From: Amycolatopsis albispora
Lineage (GTDB): Bacteria > Actinomycetota > Actinomycetes > Mycobacteriales > Pseudonocardiaceae
Reading direction: 5' to 3'
Assembly (NCBI RefSeq): GCF_003312875.1
Contig: NZ_CP015163.1
Span: 3,162,001-3,226,000 of the forward strand
Length of the DNA: 64,000 bases
The position numbers and the translations under genes are program-made. Of the stretch, positions 9,700 through 17,411 are shown piece after piece; position 1 is the stretch's first letter, and every line of letters begins with the position of its first letter. The notes beneath the pieces were generated by a model. It searched no databases. It was not told where the DNA came from and was given only the letters and a program-made list of their open reading frames with translations.

Positions 9700-10677
9700 C
9701 TACCCCACCGCGGCGGGCCGCAGGCGCTGCAGCCCCGCGGCCGCCACGATCACCAGTCCGATGATCAGCAGCTGGATGTTCGAGTCCACGTTGTTCAGCG
9801 TCAGGATGTTGCGCAGGACCCCGACCAGCAGCGCCCCGGCGACCGTACCGACCACCGTGCCCCGCCCGCCGGACAGGCTCGCCCCGCCGATCACCACCGC
9901 GGCGATGGCGTCCAGCTCCGCCATCGACCCGTCGTTCGGGCCGCCGTAGTTCAGCTGCCCGGCGTGCACGATCCCGGCCAGCGCGGCGAGCAGCCCGCAC
10001 AGCCCGAAGACCAGGATCTTCACGCGATTCACCGGGACGCCGGACAGGCGCGCGGCCTTCTCGTTGCCGCCGATCGCGTAGATGTGCCGCGAGAAGGCGG
10101 TGACCCGCAACAGGATCGCGGCCAGCCCGGCGACCACCGCGAAGATGAGCGCGGGAATCGGCACCAGTCCGTTGAAGGTGCGCTCGCCGAGCAGTGAGAA
10201 GGCCAGCGGCGCGCGGCCGGGCGCGTCCCCGTAGGCGATCTCCACGCCCTGCCCGCCGGACCAGATCCGCGCCAGCGCGCGGGCGATCTGCATGCCGGCG
10301 AGCGTGACGATGAAGGCCTGGATGCCCAGTTTCGCGGTGACCACACCCTGCAGCAGCCCGAAGACCAGCCCGGCGGCGAGCACCACGAGCACCGCGGGCA
10401 GCACGCCGAAGTCCTGGCGCACCAGCAGCACCGCGGCGCCCACGCTGGCCAGGCCAAGCACCGAGCCGACCGACAGGTCGATGCCGCCGACCAGGATCAC
10501 GAAGGTCATGCCGACGGCGAGAATGCCGATCTCCGACATCGCGCGCACCACGTTGAACAGGTTGCCGCTGTCGAGGAAGAGCAGTTCCCCGTTGCGCACC
10601 GGCGAGAAGATCACCGCCGCGAGGAAGACCAGCACCAGGCCGAACAGGCTCTGGAAGCGGAACAGCCAGGCGATCAT
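9700..10677 (-). CDS. Sugar ABC transporter permease (RbsC type)
   Basis: 325 residues, largely hydrophobic, with about 9-10 predicted membrane segments. The signature GMTFVILVGGIDLSVGSVLGL and the later AVVIGGASLSGGRGTVVGT loop are hallmarks of BPD_transp_2 permeases for ribose, xylose and related sugars. Its ATG overlaps the stop of the ATPase gene by 4 bp. It should form the membrane channel of the importer with the double-ATPase protein. Confidence 0.92.
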   Translation of the reverse strand: MIAWLFRFQSLFGLVLVFLAAVIFSPVRNGELLFLDSGNLFNVVRAMSEIGILAVGMTFVILVGGIDLSVGSVLGLASVGAAVLLVRQDFGVLPAVLVVLAAGLVFGLLQGVVTAKLGIQAFIVTLAGMQIARALARIWSGGQGVEIAYGDAPGRAPLAFSLLGERTFNGLVPIPALIFAVVAGLAAILLRVTAFSRHIYAIGGNEKAARLSGVPVNRVKILVFGLCGLLAALAGIVHAGQLNYGGPNDGSMAELDAIAAVVIGGASLSGGRGTVVGTVAGALLVGVLRNILTLNNVDSNIQLLIIGLVIVAAAGLQRLRPAAVG

Positions 10678-12224
10678 CCGGCCTCCTCGCCGAGCGAGAG
10701 CTCACCCATCGACGCGGCGAGCAGTTCGGCTTCGCCCGCCTCCTCGGTGTGCAGTTCGCGCACGCTCCGTCCTTCGCGCAGCACCACCACGCGGTCGCAC
10801 ACCCCCATCAGTTCCGCGAGTTCCGACGAAGCCAGCAGCACGCCGACGCCCTGGGCGGCGATTTCGGACAGCAGCTGGTAGATCTCGGCCTTGGCGCCGA
10901 CGTCCACCCCGCGGGTCGGGTCGTCGAGCAGCAGCAGCGCCGGTTCGGTGAGCAGGTTCCGGCCGAGCACCACCTTCTGCTGGTTGCCGCCGGACAGCGA
11001 GCCCGCCGGGGCGGCCAGCCCGGACAGCTTGATGCCGAGTCGTTCCGCGGTGCCCATCGCGGCGCGGCGCTCGCGGGCGGCGGGCACCACGCCGAACCGC
11101 CCGATCCGGTCGACCACGGACAGCACCGTGTTCGCCAGCACCGAGTGCTCCAGCGCGAGTCCCGAGGTCCGGCGGTCCTCCGGCACGAACGCGATGCCGC
11201 GGCGGAGCGCGTCGCGTGGCCCCTTCGGGTGAATCTCGGTGCCGTGCAACCGCACGCTCCCGGTCCACCGGCCGGGCGTGCCCACGCCGTACAGCGTCTC
11301 CAGCAGTTCGGTGCGCCCCGAGCCGAGCAGGCCGGCCAGGCCGACGATCTCCCCTTCGCCCACGCGCAGCGAAATCCCGGCGGGTTCGCGCCTGCCGGGC
11401 ACCGGGCGCCGCGGGCGGAGCACCAGGTTGTCCACCTCCAGCAGCGCCTTGCCGCCCGCCGCCGCGGTCTCGGTGTGGAACAGCAGGTCCACCCGGCGGC
11501 CCACCATCGCTTCGGACGCCTGCTCCGCGGTCATCTCGCGCGCGTCGAACTCGGCCACCACCTGGCCGTTGCGCAGCACCGTGGCTCGGTCGGCGACCTG
11601 GCCGATCTCGGCCATGCGGTGCGAGATGTAGACGATGCCTGCCCCGCCCGCGCGCAGTTCGGCGATCACCCGGAACAACTGCTCGGCCTCGGCGGGCGGC
11701 AGCGCGGAGGTCGGCTCGTCCATGATCAGCACCCGCGCGTCGAGCGAGAGCGCTTTGGCGATGGTGACCAGCTGCTGCTCGCCCGTGCGCAACTGCTCCA
11801 CCGGCCGCTTCGGGTCGAGGTCGACACCGGTGCGGGCGAGCAGTTCACGGGCCGCGGCGAGCATGCGCCGCCGGTCCAGCGCGCCGATCCGGTTGCGGGG
11901 TTCGCGGCCGAGGAAGATGTTCTCCGCCACCGACAGCGCCGGGACCAGGTCCAGTTCCTGCGGGATCATCGAGATGCCTGCCCGCTGCGCGTCGGCGGGA
12001 CCGGAGAAGCGCACCGGCTCGCCGTCGATCCGGATCTCGCCCTGGTGGCCGCCGACCTCACCGGCGAGCACCTTCATCAGCGTGGACTTGCCCGCCCCGT
12101 TCTCGCCGAGCAGCGCGTGCACCTCACCGGCGTGCACGGTGAAGTCGGCGTCCCGGATCGCGCGCACCCCGCCGTAGGACTTGCTGACGCCCGTCATGGC
12201 GACCAGCGGTGCCCGATCGGTCAT
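10674..12224 (-). CDS. Sugar ABC transporter ATP-binding protein, double ATPase (RbsA type)
   Basis: 516 residues with two tandem ABC domains. The N-terminal one has Walker A GENGAGKST, signature LRTGEQQLV and Walker B VLIMDEPTSALP. The C-terminal one has the typically degenerate GLLGSGRTE P-loop but a clear LSGGNQQKV signature and LLLLDDPTRGVD. ATG 12224 is preferred over 12230 because an AGGGG element ends 6 bases upstream of the former and abuts the latter. First gene of the importer operon; a LacI-type operator lies at 12252-12265. Confidence 0.92.
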   Translation of the reverse strand: MTDRAPLVAMTGVSKSYGGVRAIRDADFTVHAGEVHALLGENGAGKSTLMKVLAGEVGGHQGEIRIDGEPVRFSGPADAQRAGISMIPQELDLVPALSVAENIFLGREPRNRIGALDRRRMLAAARELLARTGVDLDPKRPVEQLRTGEQQLVTIAKALSLDARVLIMDEPTSALPPAEAEQLFRVIAELRAGGAGIVYISHRMAEIGQVADRATVLRNGQVVAEFDAREMTAEQASEAMVGRRVDLLFHTETAAAGGKALLEVDNLVLRPRRPVPGRREPAGISLRVGEGEIVGLAGLLGSGRTELLETLYGVGTPGRWTGSVRLHGTEIHPKGPRDALRRGIAFVPEDRRTSGLALEHSVLANTVLSVVDRIGRFGVVPAARERRAAMGTAERLGIKLSGLAAPAGSLSGGNQQKVVLGRNLLTEPALLLLDDPTRGVDVGAKAEIYQLLSEIAAQGVGVLLASSELAELMGVCDRVVVLREGRSVRELHTEEAGEAELLAASMGELSLGEEAG

Positions 12225-12251
12225 GCCCATCCCCTGCCGGCGGTGGCCCGA

Positions 12252-12265
12252 GAAATCGATTACCC
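12252..12265. promoter_or_regulatory. Putative LacI-family operator in front of the importer operon
   Basis: On the reverse strand the site reads GGGTAATCGATTTC, sharing 12 of 14 positions with the site at 7621-7634. It lies 28 bases upstream of the ATPase start, where a repressor would block transcription. The shared site ties importer, isomerase and kinase into one regulon. Confidence 0.6.
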
Positions 12266-12276
12266 GAAGCTAGGGG

Positions 12277-12855
12277 TCAGTCGTCCCGGGTGTCAAGCAC
12301 GGCCTGTCCGCGTGCCGAGAGCCGGTAGCCGACCGGCAGGCTTTCGGTCAGGCCCAGTTCCTTGAGCTTGCGGACGTCGGCCTTGAACACCGGCGTGGCC
12401 AGGCCGAACCGCTCGGCCAGCTCCGCCGCGCGCACCCCGGGACGCGCCGCGATCTCGGCGAGAAAGGCACGCGTCCACGGGCCCCGGCTGCTCATTTTGT
12501 CCTTCTTGTTCAGCTTGTCCAGCAGTTCGGCCAATTCCGCACCCACCGGCACCTCGTCCCGCAGTGCCACCCGCGGATCCGCGCCACCGGGCCGCAGCTG
12601 GATGCGGTAGACCTGCCCCTCCGGCCGCCGGCTCAGGAAATGCCGCAGTTCGGCGGTGTTTTCATACCCCGCCCGCCGGGCATCCTCGGCCGGGATGGCT
12701 GTCAACGCGATCGGGTCGACCGAGTCCACCGCCACCACGCCCAGCGCGGTGCGCAGGGTGCCGCCCGCGCGCACGGTGGGGCGGCGCCAGCGGCGGAAGG
12801 CGAGCGTGACCTCGCCGGACATGACGCGCTCGAGGGTCGCTCGTGGAATAAGCAC
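12277..12855 (-). CDS. ASCH-like domain protein with C-terminal winged helix
   Basis: 192 residues from GTG 12855, which is preceded by a strong GAAGGAGG. The first ~100 residues (LAFRRWRRPTVRAGGTLRTALGVV) resemble the ASCH/PUA-like RNA-binding fold in its RWRRP form. The C-terminal ~65 residues (PWTRAFLAEIAARPGVRAAELAERFG, then FKADVRKLKELGL) form a winged-helix DNA-binding module. The combination suggests a nucleic-acid-binding regulator, but no target can be stated. It is divergent from the RES toxin-antitoxin operon, and the two share a 156-bp control region with nested inverted repeats. Confidence 0.72.
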   Translation of the reverse strand: MLIPRATLERVMSGEVTLAFRRWRRPTVRAGGTLRTALGVVAVDSVDPIALTAIPAEDARRAGYENTAELRHFLSRRPEGQVYRIQLRPGGADPRVALRDEVPVGAELAELLDKLNKKDKMSSRGPWTRAFLAEIAARPGVRAAELAERFGLATPVFKADVRKLKELGLTESLPVGYRLSARGQAVLDTRDD

Positions 12856-12952
12856 GGAGCCTCCTTCGTCACCAACCGCCAAAGGACCCTGGACAACCGC
12901 ACCCGAGACGGTCAGACTAACCCTCGTTCGTCTACGGTACGTGTTGAGTTAT

Positions 12953-13009
12953 GTGCGTTCTGTGTCGATCTTTGGTGACTTGACACACAATAGCGGCACG
13001 AGAACGCAC
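12953..13009. promoter_or_regulatory. Nested inverted repeats in the toxin-antitoxin control region
   Basis: GTGCGTTCT at 12953-12961 is the exact reverse complement of AGAACGCAC at 13001-13009. Inside it TGTGTC at 12961-12966 pairs with GACACA at 12982-12987. The elements lie between the divergent ASCH-like gene and the antitoxin gene. Antitoxins of this class often autoregulate by binding such repeats, so these are candidate operators. A TAGTCT hexamer at 13028-13033 lies 6 bases from the antitoxin ATG and could be the -10 box of a leaderless mRNA. Confidence 0.5.
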
Positions 13010-13039
13010 GAACCCGCACACGCAGGATAGTCTGGGTGC

Positions 13040-13624
13040 ATGTCTGTGGCGCTGGAGACCGTACTGGCGAAAGCCGGGCTCAAGGTGGACGCGACCGAGT
13101 TCCTCACGCACGTGGAGGACGCGGCCCGCAAACTGTCCCCGCCGAATCCGGACCCGTCGGATTATTTCTCCGCCGAGCAGCGCGACGCGCTCATCGACGT
13201 CGGGCTGGACCTCGCGCCGCAGTCGGAGAGCGAGCCGGACATGCGAGCCAGGACGGTCGCCGCGCACGCGGTGCTCGCCGACTCGTCGCTGACCGTGCTC
13301 GCCGCCGCCGAGCGGCTGGGCGTGGACGACAGCCGCATCCGGCACAAGATCAAGGACCGCAGGCTGGCCGCGTGGAAGGCGCAGGGCGGCTGGCGGCTGC
13401 CGTCGTGGCAGTTCACCTCCTCCGGGCTGCTGCCCGGGCTGGACGTGGTGCTGCGCGCGGTGCCCGAGGACCAGCCGCCGCTGGTGGTGGCCGCGTTCAT
13501 GAGCACCCCGCAGCCGGACCTGGTGATCAACGACCGGCCGGCCACTCCCCGGCAGTGGTTGCTGGCGGGTGGTGATCCCGAGCCCGTCGCCCGGCTGAGC
13601 GAGACACTGGGCACCCCCGCCTGA
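13040..13624 (+). CDS. Antitoxin-like DNA-binding protein of a RES toxin-antitoxin pair
   Basis: 194 residues. The N-terminal helical region (VLAKAGLKVDATEFLTHVEDA) is followed by a short helix-turn-helix (LTVLAAAERLGVDDSRIRHKI) and a segment DRRLAAWKAQGGWRLPSWQF typical of proteins encoded directly upstream of RES-domain toxins in actinobacteria. The C-terminal part (VINDRPATPRQWLLAGGDPEPVARL) matches the region that in MbcA/ParS-like antitoxins covers the toxin active site. The toxin gene starts 50 bp downstream on the same strand. The expected roles are to neutralise the toxin and repress its own promoter. Confidence 0.75.
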   Translation: MSVALETVLAKAGLKVDATEFLTHVEDAARKLSPPNPDPSDYFSAEQRDALIDVGLDLAPQSESEPDMRARTVAAHAVLADSSLTVLAAAERLGVDDSRIRHKIKDRRLAAWKAQGGWRLPSWQFTSSGLLPGLDVVLRAVPEDQPPLVVAAFMSTPQPDLVINDRPATPRQWLLAGGDPEPVARLSETLGTPA

Positions 13625-13674
13625 GCGCTCACGCCAGCTCACCTGTCCGCACGAGAAAGTGTTGAACCCCACGC

Positions 13675-14331
13675 ATGGCCAGGCTCCCCCTGCCACCCGC
13701 GCGTGCCGTCCTGGTCAGGGAACTGCGGCGCACCGAGGACATCGTCGCGGTGCACCCGGCGACCAGGCTGGTCCGCATCTTCACCGCGCACGGCAACCAC
13801 CCCCAGCAGTGGAACTCGTTCCGCTACACCGGTCCCCTGCCGCACGGCCGCTTCGACCAGCAGCGGCCGGGCCGCGGTGGGGTGCCGGTGACCGACCAGA
13901 AGAACGGCGTGCTCTATTTCGGGCTCACCGTCCGCACGAGCGTCGCGGAGGTGTACCAGACCACGTCCACCGTGGACCGCAAGACCCGCGGCCCGCGCCT
14001 GGTCGTGGTCCGGCCGACGCGCACCCTGCGCCTGCTTGATCTCGGTGGCCTGTGGCCGACCAGGGTCGGGGCGTCGCAGGAGATCTCCAGCGGGCCGAAG
14101 AAGATCACCCAGGCCTGGGCGCGCGCCATCCGCTCGGCCTTCGGTGACCTCGACGGGCTGTGGTACCGCTCTTCGATGGACTCCGGCGACCCGGCCCTGT
14201 GCCTGTGGGACCCCCCGGCGGGCGGTGCGCTGCCGCTGAAGCCGGAGGTCCTGCTCCCACTGGACCACCCGGGGCTGGACGTGCCGCTGGGCCGCGTGTG
14301 CCACGAACTCAACTACGACATGGTCAACTGA
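13675..14331 (+). CDS. RES-domain toxin (NAD+-consuming type)
   Basis: 218 residues. The RES fold is recognised from RIFTAHGNHPQQWNSFRYTG, the conserved aromatic/Gly segment GRFDQQ, the Tyr-containing VLYFGLT strand followed by SVAEVYQTT with the conserved Glu, and a C-terminal Ser-containing region (WYRSSMDSGDPALCLWD). RES toxins such as MbcT degrade NAD+ or ADP-ribosylate targets; that activity is established for family members and inferred here. Conserved Arg, Tyr, Glu and Ser are all present, so the gene looks intact. It follows the antitoxin gene in the usual antitoxin-first order. Confidence 0.8.
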   Translation: MARLPLPPARAVLVRELRRTEDIVAVHPATRLVRIFTAHGNHPQQWNSFRYTGPLPHGRFDQQRPGRGGVPVTDQKNGVLYFGLTVRTSVAEVYQTTSTVDRKTRGPRLVVVRPTRTLRLLDLGGLWPTRVGASQEISSGPKKITQAWARAIRSAFGDLDGLWYRSSMDSGDPALCLWDPPAGGALPLKPEVLLPLDHPGLDVPLGRVCHELNYDMVN

Positions 14332-14361
14332 CCGCGGCCCGGCGGGCTTGAGCGCTGGGGC

Positions 14362-14694
14362 CTAGGCGCTCACCACGACGTCGCGGTCGCCGAACCCGGC
14401 CACCACGCGCAACCGCCCACCGAGCGCGGCGATGTAGCGGCGGATCGTGTCCAGCTCCATCTGGGCGAGGTCGCCGTTCTCCAACTGGCTCACCCGCGGC
14501 TGGCTGATCCCGATCCGCCGGGCGAGTTCGGCCTGGCTCACCCCGGCTTGCTGCCGAAGCTGTGCCAGCCGGAAGCCGACGAGGTAGGCGTCGGTGGTCT
14601 CCCGTGCGGATGCCCGCGCTTCCTCGACATCCCGCCCGGCGGCGCGATCTCGCTCTTCCTTCTCAGCCTTGACTTCCCGCCAAGATCGGCTCAT
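14362..14694 (-). CDS. XRE-family antitoxin-like regulator (HigA type)
   Basis: 110 residues. The C-terminal two-thirds hold a Cro/C1-type HTH (LRQQAGVSQAELARRIGISQ, then PRVSQLENGD), preceded by a charged helix. Antitoxins of HigBA-like pairs have this architecture and are encoded downstream of the toxin. Its ATG overlaps the stop of a toxin remnant by 4 bp, the normal coupling for such pairs. Since the toxin is truncated, this protein may now act only as a DNA-binding regulator. Confidence 0.8.
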   Translation of the reverse strand: MSRSWREVKAEKEERDRAAGRDVEEARASARETTDAYLVGFRLAQLRQQAGVSQAELARRIGISQPRVSQLENGDLAQMELDTIRRYIAALGGRLRVVAGFGDRDVVVSA

Positions 14695-14894
14695 GTCCCC
14701 GCCTCCTCCAGCCCGCGCAGATGTTGGTCATACCGCCGTTCGGCCACCGGGATGTTCGCGGTGTACCACCCACGCCAGTCACCCGCCTTGTCCCCGCCCA
14801 CCAGCAGGATCGCCCGGCGGCGCGGGTCGAACGCGAACAGGATCCGAACCTCCGTGCTTCCACCAGATCCGCACTGAGCGGATCCACCTCGCAC
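14691..14894 (-). pseudogene. Truncated HigB/RelE-like toxin remnant
   Basis: Only about 67 residues remain: TEVRILFAFDPRRRAILL, then GGDKAGDWRGWYTANIPVAE and a closing HLRGLEE. This is the C-terminal half of phage-derived Gp49-like/HigB toxins, which are usually about 110-120 residues. The first ~50 residues are absent; upstream, the frame is closed by a TAG at about 14937-14939, inside the neighbouring GNAT gene. It overlaps the antitoxin ATG. A GTG at 14894 could still initiate a short peptide. An inactive remnant is most likely, but a short functional protein cannot be excluded. Confidence 0.65.
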
Positions 14895-14933
14895 ATCTGG
14901 GAGCGCAACTTCACGCGATGGGGTGGGCGGAAA

Positions 14934-15443
14934 CTACGGCAGTGGACGTGAGTAGCGGATCTCCACAGCGGAGCCGTCGGCGAACTTGGTGGCTTGGGTG
15001 ACCTCGTCGCACCGCCAGCCGTGGGCTTCGTAGAACCGGCGCGAAGGGGTGTTCCGCTCGAAGACCCACAGCACGGCGCGCGAGAAACCGCAGGCGGCCA
15101 GGTGCGCGACGGCGGCTTCGTGGGCGGCGTGGCCCGCGCCGGTGCCGCGCCATTCGGTGGCGGCGTAGAGCGCGCCCAGCATGCCGGGCTCGCGCTCCCC
15201 CAGCACGCCCGCGTAGGCCCCGATCTCACCGTCCGCGTTGACCGCGGCCAGCATCGTCGTCCGTTCGGTCGAGGCGGCGACGCGGGCGGCGAACATCTCC
15301 TCCCACTCCGCCAGGTTCAGCGCATCCAGGTAGTCGTCCGGCAGGATGCCGCGGTAGGCCGTCCGCCAGCCGCCGAGGCAGATCGACGCCAGCCGCGGGG
15401 CGTCGGCGGCGACGGCCCGGCGGACGGCCCACCGCCCGGTCAC
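14934..15443 (-). CDS. GNAT-family N-acetyltransferase
   Basis: 169 residues from a GTG at 15443 that overlaps the S9 peptidase stop (GTGA); a longer frame opens at 15461 inside that gene. GNAT features are the acetyl-CoA loop ATEWRGTGAGHAAHEAAVAHL and the C-terminal VFERNTPSRRFYEAHGWR. The N-terminal RRAVAADAPRLASI resembles the GNAT at 3189. Its substrate is unknown. It is probably translated with the peptidase. Confidence 0.85.
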   Translation of the reverse strand: MTGRWAVRRAVAADAPRLASICLGGWRTAYRGILPDDYLDALNLAEWEEMFAARVAASTERTTMLAAVNADGEIGAYAGVLGEREPGMLGALYAATEWRGTGAGHAAHEAAVAHLAACGFSRAVLWVFERNTPSRRFYEAHGWRCDEVTQATKFADGSAVEIRYSRPLP

Positions 15444-17371
15444 CGCAGGTACCGCCCCCACCAGTCGAGGACCGCCTCGAACCGCTGCACCCGGTGCCGC
15501 GGCCGCCCCGACCGGCTCAGTTCGTGGCCCTCACCGGGGAACAGCAGGAACTCCGTCTCCACCCCGTTCGCCCTCAGCGCCACGAACAGCCGCTGCGCCT
15601 GCTCCACCGGGCAGCGCCAGTCCTCTTCGGAATGCACCACCGCGAACGGGATGCCGATCTTCGCCGCGTAGGTGAGCGGGCTGCGTTCGCGCTGCACCTC
15701 CGGATCGGTGCCGACGTAGCACTCGACGAACTCCCAGCCGATGTCCGAGCTGCCGGCGAACGAGTCCCACGCGTTGACCGCCCGCTCGCTCCACGCCGCC
15801 CGGAACCGCTCACCGTGGTGCGCCGAAAGCCAGGTGGTCATCAGCCCGCCGTACGAACCACCCATCACGCCAACGCGCGAAGAGTCCAAATCGGACCGTT
15901 CCAGCGCGGCGTCGAGAAAGCTCAGCAGATCCGTTACGTCCACAGTGCACAGTGCGTGGACGATGGCCCTGCCGTGCGACTCGCCGTACCCGGCCGAGCC
16001 GCGCGGGTTCGCCATGACCACCGCGTACCCGGCCGACGCGTACACCTGCGCCTCGTCGAACAGCGACCACTCGTACGGCGCGAACGGCCCGCCGTGGACC
16101 ACCAGCAGGACCGGGTGCGGGCCCTCCCCCTCCGGTAGCACGACCCAGCCGTGCACCTGGTGACCGTCCGACGCGGTGGCGGTCAGTTCCACCGCCGGGC
16201 GCACCTTTTCCCGCAGCGGGGCGGAGAACTCGGTGAGCGTGCGAGCCTCGCCGCCCTCCAGCAGCACCACCTCGCCGGCGTCCACCGGCGAAGCCACCAC
16301 CGCGGCGATGCGGTCACCGTCCACAGTGAACCCGCGGACGGCGGCCTTCTCACCGAGCAGACAACGGAGGTCGGCGAGCTTGGCCAGGTGCGCGTCCGAC
16401 GGCACCGCCCGCAGCTCGGCCGCGCCCCGTGTGCGGACGACCACCAGCACCTCGTCCCCGAGCAGGGCCGGTCGTCCCGCGCCGCCGTCGGTGTCGACGG
16501 TCTCGGCGTCGGTGAGCCGCCGCGCGGTCGCGGGTTCGCCGTCCGTGCGCAGCGGCGCGGCCCACAGACCGCGGTTGCGCACCATGTCGGGGCCGGTGAA
16601 TTCCAGGCCGTGGAAGTAAACCGTGCCGTCGGCGGTGACCAGCGGCGCCGCCGCGTCACCTTCGGTGCGCACGGCGAGCACCGGCTCACCGCCGTCCACG
16701 GGCACGGCGTAGAGATCGGCGTTCAACGTCTCCACGCGGCCCCAGTCACGCGGCGCGACCACCAGCACGAACTCGCCGTCCGGGGTCCATTCCGGATCGT
16801 GGACGTCCACCTGGTGGTCGGTCAGCGGCGACAGCTCGGCCGGTTCCTCGACCTCGGTGTCCACCACGAACAGTCGTTGTGGACGGTCACGCAGGAAACC
16901 GATGTCGTCGATGCGGTAGTCGAACCGGGTGATCCGGCGCGGCGCCTCGGCCGCGGCCTCCACGGTCCGGCCGTCGGCGTCGGGCGTGCCGTACCGCCCC
17001 GGTTCGGGAACCCGGGCGGTGAAGGCGATCCGCCGGGAATCCGGCGCCCACCGGAAAGCCTCGACACCCAGCGGCACGTCGGTGACCGCCCTGGCCTCAC
17101 CACCGTCGGCGGGCATCACGTGCAGCTGGGCGCCGCGCTCACCGGTCACCCTCAGGAAAGCGACCCGCGTCCCGTCCGGGGAGATGGCCGGGGCGCTGTC
17201 ACGCGGACCGTGGGTCCACGGCCGGTCACCGCCGGCCGGGCTGATGCGGCGAACCACGCCGTGGGCGCGGTTCGCCGCCAGGTCCGGCTTGGACAACCCG
17301 GTCAGCAGCAGTTCCCCGTGCAACGCGGGCGAATGGGGCGCGGTCAGCAGTTCGATGTCAGTCGGAAGCAC
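15440..17371 (-). CDS. S9-family (prolyl oligopeptidase) serine peptidase
   Basis: 643 residues. The N-terminal ~380 residues form a beta-propeller of TolB/PD40-like blades (for example SPDGTRVAFLRV, WAPDSRRIAFTAR), which in this family filters access to the active site. The C-terminal ~250 residues form the alpha/beta hydrolase catalytic domain with the nucleophile motif GGSYGG (Ser506), HSEEDWRCP with the likely Asp, and GEGHELSRSGRP with the His. No signal peptide is visible, so it is probably cytoplasmic. Acylaminoacyl-peptidase or oligopeptidase activity is the family expectation. Confidence 0.9.
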   Translation of the reverse strand: MLPTDIELLTAPHSPALHGELLLTGLSKPDLAANRAHGVVRRISPAGGDRPWTHGPRDSAPAISPDGTRVAFLRVTGERGAQLHVMPADGGEARAVTDVPLGVEAFRWAPDSRRIAFTARVPEPGRYGTPDADGRTVEAAAEAPRRITRFDYRIDDIGFLRDRPQRLFVVDTEVEEPAELSPLTDHQVDVHDPEWTPDGEFVLVVAPRDWGRVETLNADLYAVPVDGGEPVLAVRTEGDAAAPLVTADGTVYFHGLEFTGPDMVRNRGLWAAPLRTDGEPATARRLTDAETVDTDGGAGRPALLGDEVLVVVRTRGAAELRAVPSDAHLAKLADLRCLLGEKAAVRGFTVDGDRIAAVVASPVDAGEVVLLEGGEARTLTEFSAPLREKVRPAVELTATASDGHQVHGWVVLPEGEGPHPVLLVVHGGPFAPYEWSLFDEAQVYASAGYAVVMANPRGSAGYGESHGRAIVHALCTVDVTDLLSFLDAALERSDLDSSRVGVMGGSYGGLMTTWLSAHHGERFRAAWSERAVNAWDSFAGSSDIGWEFVECYVGTDPEVQRERSPLTYAAKIGIPFAVVHSEEDWRCPVEQAQRLFVALRANGVETEFLLFPGEGHELSRSGRPRHRVQRFEAVLDWWGRYLR

Positions 17372-17411
17372 GCTGCCGACCGTACAACTTCGACCGGCCC
17401 CAGCGGCGGAA

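Noticed and set aside
14331..14362. tRNA or other RNA gene between RES toxin and XRE genes
   Set aside because: Only 30 bases, no tRNA box B-like GGTTCGA sequence there or elsewhere that I could find.
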